From assembly GCA_950295325.1 (NCBI GenBank), contig OX485807.1, positions 25,887,666-25,951,665 on the forward strand: a DNA stretch of 64,000 nt, written 5' to 3'. Positions 59,181 through 64,000 of this stretch are shown here, one piece after another (the stretch's first letter is position 1; each line of letters starts with the position of its first letter). A program made the translations under genes and the position numbers. This DNA is from Polytrichum commune (Eukaryota > Streptophyta > Polytrichopsida > Polytrichales > Polytrichaceae). The notes beneath the pieces are model-generated. The model ran no database searches, was not told where the DNA came from, and saw nothing but the letters and a program-made list of their open reading frames with translations.

Positions 59181-59803
59181 GGGTTTACACTAGGATCCAA
59201 GACCAAAGAAATTCCAATATCCAACAATCCTACTGGTCGGGAGCATTTACACTAGGGTTTGGGTCCAAGGTATGAGAAATTGAGGTGGTACTGGTAGCTA
59301 ACGTGACATCACATCCCCATCAAATCTTAGCAGTCTCCACTCAAGAATCTACTCCTCCTAGTTTGTGAAACCAACCTTCGAGCTTGGGGCCAATCTTGAA
59401 GACAAGGTTGTTAAATTACCATGAGCGTGTTTCTTGAGCGAGGACCTATCAAATTTGGCGGGAAAGAGATGCCACATAAGCGCCACTTCATTGTTCCATA
59501 CCTCGGACCTAGACCCTAGTTTAAACTCCCGAGTTCAAAAAATTTACCCTCAACTAATAAGATTGCTCGATCTTGGAATTTCTTCATAACATTAGTTAGT
59601 TTGTTGCCCTAGTTCAGTGGGCCATGGAATCCCATATGTATTGTTATGGCATCCCCATTTTTTACAACGATGCAACAACATTTATTTCTTATTTTTTATC
59701 TAATGACTGCAACGGGCTAGTTTGTTATGTCTTGTTAATATTGGGTATGGTTGTCTTCTCCTATGTTGACCAATGTTATGTTTGGTCTTAGACACTAATG
59801 TAA
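59181..59803. mobile_element. Foldback/TIR element, copy 3, probably interrupted
   Basis: GGGTTTACACTAGGATCC and CAAGACCAAAG at the left; TTGGTCTTAGACACTAATG at the far right. The inner part holds GTTTGTGAAACCAACCTTCG in the orientation opposite to copies 1 and 2. The stretch 59590-59760 is not found in the others. Confidence 0.45.
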
Positions 59804-60198
59804 GGGTGAGTTTCTATTTAAGCCACTCGTCCACTAGATTCTAGATAATAGTGGGCCGAAGGTGTTCGCACATAGTTAAGCACATTCCGGTGGTCCGCTA
59901 GAATGTGGAGGGCCATGGACACGGCCCGCTAGATTGACATGCTACCACTAAAGAATCTTTACCTTACAAGTGCCAGTCACCAAAGGATTTAGACCCGTTG
60001 GAAGACTCAAGAGAACCAATACTCCATCCTTGGTATCTGGGAGGAGGAGGTTAGTAGGTGGGCCTGGGTTTGAAAAGATGTGAGCTACGAGTTGGCACAT
60101 ACAAACCTTACCCCACCAAATTCTCGCTACATTTGGGCAAGTTTGTTCGTATTCACACTAGAACCTGATGGGCGAGTGGCCTGCATGGAAACTCACCC
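59804..60198. mobile_element. 395-bp TIR element with ~41-bp inverted repeats
   Basis: Left GGGTGAGTTTCTATTTAAG then CCACTCGTCC and ATTCTAG; right end, inverted, GGGTGAGTTTCCATGCAG then CCACTCGCCC and GTTCTAG. It abuts the foldback element exactly at 59803/59804. A related fragment is at 40190-40331. No clear target duplication. Confidence 0.7.
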
Positions 60199-61964
60199 AC
60201 GTCACTGAGGCGATGTGAATGGAGGGTGTGTGGTCGTGGACAAACCACATCCAAGCCATCCATTCACAAAGCCCCATCCTACGGTATACGAAACTGCTCG
60301 TGTAGCCCGACAAAAAACTTCCGATAGATGCAAAAATTAATGTTTGCAAGATGAAGGGGTTGATTATTCATCCCATCATACGACTCAAAGCATTTGTGTG
60401 GGATTTTTGAAAGTTCCCAAAGGGTTCCCTAAGTTCCCAATGGAGTACCATGGAGGACTTAGGTTGAAATGGAGGACCCATGTTCCCAATGAAAGACCCT
60501 AAATCCACAAACAACAACAAAAAGGTCTTGCAGTCTCTGACACTGCCATCACGACATACAAGCATCTTTCACAAACTCCCAAATAAGGCACGGGACAAGG
60601 CCACTTGGAACTCAAGACCCCAAAATGAACTCTCGTGACCGATGTTGAATTGAATTGCCAATGTGTGGCTTGGTTTACGGGCACTTACAAGTTGGAGTTG
60701 TTTCCTTTCTTTTCTTTTCCTTTTCAAGGGAAGAAAGTGTTGTGGTATCTTATTAGCTAGACACTTGATTTTAATGGATTTGGGAACACCATAACATCAC
60801 TCAACGAAGTGCTTCCGTTACGTGGGCCTTGGGAATCTAACCGTGGAATGACTCCGATTCAAATGGAGTTCTCAACATCACATGGTGATATTCCCATGGC
60901 ACACAAAACGAATACAAGAAGGTTGAGTAACGATGGTGTTGATTTTGGTAGTTGGATTAATCTAGACATGTGTTCAGTAATAAATTACACACTAAAATAA
61001 CATAATCCTTTCCTCGGAATTTCTGGCTTTGTCTTGTGGGAAGAGACCTAGGGGTGGTCTTTGAAATGAGTAAAGTTTGGCAACTAACCATAATCATCCG
61101 CATATGGTATTGGTAACTTGCTCTTCGAGTGGTGTCTAGTTGCAAGTGACTCATAATGTAAAGTGGTCTCTAGAACGAGCCAAAGTTTGGTCTTGATCGG
61201 ATAGCGAACTGAAAGTGGCCACGTGTACAAGATAATCTAGGGCATATCAATCTTGCGACTAGCCACTTGCATGGAATGAAAGGAATATGTTTGGCATTTC
61301 ATTCAAATATATTGCCAACAATGCTCAATAACCCACCATGAGGGTCCGATGTAAAAGTTTTTTTTTAATTTCTTAATCTTTTTCTCTTGGAATACGAGGG
61401 CAATAACAACATAGAGTAGAAATCAATTGGGCTATCGTGTCATTTAACCGCATGAACCACCATGAGGACGCCCCCACAATGACTATGGATAATGACTTCC
61501 AAGTAGGTTAGTTGCTAGAACATTTAAATGTTGAAAGAGCGGAAGGAGTCTATTAAGTAGGTTAGTCAACACAACTCTTAGATCCTTGAGAAATGGAAGG
61601 TGATCATCAAATGGCTCAGTCACTACAACACTTACATGCTCGAAAAATTAGAAGGTGGGTTGTGTGTGCACATGTAGAATGGCAACCTACTTCAAGATGT
61701 CTTCATCTATGTGTTTATGTAATCATAAGTTTGCACTTGATCTACGATGTTGGAGAATACTATACTTCTCTTTTTGTGGTAACATATCCCCCTTGAAATC
61801 CTTCCTTTTGTTGAGTTTTTTTTTGGCAGGTCCAAGAAGGATAACGGTGTTAATAAATAGAAGTATCAATTAGGGGACCCAACATAGGGTAAACCAACAT
61901 GAATTTCGGAACACGTAAAACGGACCATGACAAAACCTGTATGGGCTACCTTAATTCAAATCAA
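60199..61964. other. Intergenic, no gene seen
   Basis: No supported ORF, RNA or full repeat in about 1.8 kb. Confidence 0.35.
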
Positions 61965-62810
61965 GGTAGATGGGCTTGATTTTTAATTTATTTTTAATTT
62001 ATATATGTTTTTTCTTCTTCTTATTATTATTATTATGAATAACTTATTTCTCATAGGACACGGAACACACTACCATAGCTCTCTAGTAACTTGGGCACCT
62101 TTTGCTTTATAATTGATTAAAGTGTGAAAGTAAGTTAGGCATCCCATAAAATAATATTCTAAAATTGGGAAAATTTAAGTAGTAATTTAAATAAAGTTAG
62201 ACATTCATCCAAGTCATTTCTATAAATCATGGATTTTTTTTAAAAAAAATTTCTCTAATTTGATCCATGACATCTACAATTAACCTAACACTTTCCTTAA
62301 CCAACATTCCTTACCCTAAAGCTTGTCTTTTATTTGTATGGCTTGGCAACATATTTTGCTTTGATTTGATGCTACTTTGTTGGATTCTACTGAATGTCAC
62401 CTGCATAATTGTGATTTTAGGCACTCTTTGAATGATATTTCTTTTTTTTTGGACACTCAACAAAATTACTTATTTTTTGCCCGAGTTGCTAGAGAGCTTT
62501 GGTATTAGTAGGAGATGATTAACAAATCAAAATCAAGGTTGTGGCTACTTTCTTTATAACTTGGAGCTCACATGAACGTCTTATTCATTATCAAAGTGAA
62601 TAGTCTTGTGCTCGTTAAATGGTCATATAGATCCCCTTAATCATTGTAACTACTAAACCACTAACGATCAACATACATTTTGAGCATGTGGTCCAATCTC
62701 TTTGGAACACATGTTTTTTTCGTGTCCATTTCTTGGAAACACAACTAACTACATACCACTCAAATATAGGTGTTTGATCAAGATAAGCAACTGAATTAGG
62801 CGCATCTACC
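61965..62810 (+). mobile_element. 846-bp non-coding TIR element of the GGTAGAY family
   Basis: Left end GGTAGATGGGCTTGATTT; right end CTGAATTAGGCGCATCTACC (inverse GGTAGATGCGCCTAATTCAG). The right half shares TTATTCATTATCAAAGTG and ACCACTCAAATATAGGTGT with the 24558-24929 copy. The left half is AT-rich and unrelated, so it may hold an insertion. Confidence 0.65.
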
Positions 62811-64000
62811 TTAAAAATCCACCAACTCTCACACATGAAGGACATGAAAGGAATGTGACCCTAATAGCTTAAAGAAGGTGACCATCAAGAAAACCCTCGA
62901 CACGGGTTTCGTTGAGTTTGCAACTTGACCCGAGGCAAAGACGAGCAATTCCCGCTTCTCCACTTCTCCGGCACTTGCGCAATTATAACTTAAAAAGTGG
63001 AGAAAGGAGGATTCCGGATCAACTTTTAGTTTGGCTACCTTGACTTATAGGGGACTCTACCGCCCCTTCCCGAGTGGGCCACATGCACGGTTCTACACGC
63101 GGTTTTGAGTGAGAATTGTTGTTAGTACCCTTGAGGGAGGGAACGATGGGAACGATGGGAACTTTACAAGCGGAACCATATGTAAATGAGCTACTACCGT
63201 GCGATTCTTCCTACACCAATGCATTTTAAAGCACAATTTGAAGTGTGGCTAATTCTTAACCTCGTAAGAGGCCATATATTGGGATTACGAATGACTTTTG
63301 AAGGCGAATTCATCCAAAGGGAAGATGTTAGGAAGATCACAATAGGTATCATCGTGTTCCTCGTGATATTTTGTTGTCAATGGCAACGATCCCATTCCAA
63401 TATGAAAAGATGGTTGTTCACAAGAGAGTTAAAAAGTCAAGAATGAACTAACTTTTCCCTTTGTTGATGTATTACTATATATATAGAAGTTTATTATAAT
63501 TTTGATTGAAAATTGTCAATTTTCAATGAAGCATTTTTCTTACCTCAAAGCGTATATCCATTCTTGATATAATATTGAAATTTATGAGTCTAATTTTTAT
63601 TGCGTCTATTTGTCACGATTTCTTTAAGTTCAACGATTCTAAATCGATTATAAACAAATCATGAATATAACTAAATATTCATGGCATATTGATGTGATCA
63701 TAGAATCATTAGCAACAACTTTTCTTCTAGGTACAATAACATTCTTTTCATATTAGAAAGCTTAGTTTTTAGATTATCTAATGAGATCCCAATATGCTCC
63801 AGGTTGTTTAGGGTTGAAGGTGCTTGTAAACTTTCTAAGGCATACGTGATTGTTTGCACGAGCCCTGGATAATTGTGAAAGTCTAACTTTACTTGGTATA
63901 TATAAGAGGGGGACTGTATTCAACGCAATGGTCACAACCTGCTACAAAAGAAGGAATGAAAATATGGTCATATGTAAACAAAAACATCTATGAATGTTGT
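62811..64000. other. Intergenic to window end, no gene seen
   Basis: A short open stretch at 63186-63446 has no recognised domain. No supported feature. Confidence 0.35.

Noticed and set aside
63186-63446. 86-codon ORF near the right edge
   Set aside because: No recognisable domain and no neighbouring exon signals; not supported as a gene.
1-64000. Organelle or bacterial insertion
   Set aside because: No plastid or mitochondrial gene blocks; the tRNAs lack encoded CCA and are of cytosolic type; genes have spliceosomal introns.

Overview
The window reads as nuclear DNA of a land plant. Five intron-containing genes give plant-type proteins when their exons are joined at GT/AG sites, the two tRNA genes are of eukaryotic cytosolic type, and the rest is dense in plant-style transposons. 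The species cannot be fixed. The transposon-rich, gene-poor layout and a LINE carrying a 2A-like peptide suggest a seed-free vascular plant or a gymnosperm rather than a compact flowering-plant genome, but this is only a guess. Exon coordinates were built by hand from splice consensus, phase and protein similarity; no search was run.

Layout. 1-5.55 kb: a minus-strand non-LTR retrotransposon (2A-bearing N-terminal ORF, AP-endonuclease, reverse transcriptase), decayed and split by a 409-bp TIR element with an 8-bp target duplication. 5.8-7.3 kb: a minus-strand RRM-like, coiled-coil ORF with one in-frame stop. 8-9.3 kb: tandem repeats. 10.2-11.9 kb: C-terminal exons of a NIPA-type Mg transporter with a TTAA-flanked TIR element in the intron. 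13.4-19.9 kb: DEAD-box helicase RH17/DDX31 type (+). 22.7 kb: tRNA-Val (-). 24.1-28.2 kb: GNAT acetyltransferase (-). 29.1-32.9 kb: low-molecular-weight protein tyrosine phosphatase-like protein (+). 35.0-38.0 kb: Shewanella-like phosphatase SLP2 (-). 38.6 kb: tRNA-Leu (+). 43.8-47.0 kb: ABT1/ESF2 (-). 48.1-64 kb: no intact gene, but a decayed PIF/Harbinger transposase and a dense cluster of TIR elements.

Connections. RH17 (Dbp7/DDX31 type, 60S assembly) and ABT1/ESF2 (small-subunit processome) are both ribosome-biogenesis factors, and each has a telo-box about 130-160 bp upstream of its ATG. The GNAT, phosphatase-like and SLP2 proteins have no obvious joint pathway.

Most notable observations: (a) four of the five complete genes carry tandem duplications in intron 1 next to the exon-1 splice donor, and in two of them the duplicated unit includes the exon tail and the donor itself; (b) a family of three elements bounded by CCCCTAA termini and flanked by TTAA; (c) a head-to-tail pair of Harbinger-type MITEs sharing one TTA; (d) a phosphatase-like protein whose catalytic Cys is replaced by Ser while its acid loop is kept; (e) a plant LINE with a 2A-like motif ending NAGP instead of NPGP.
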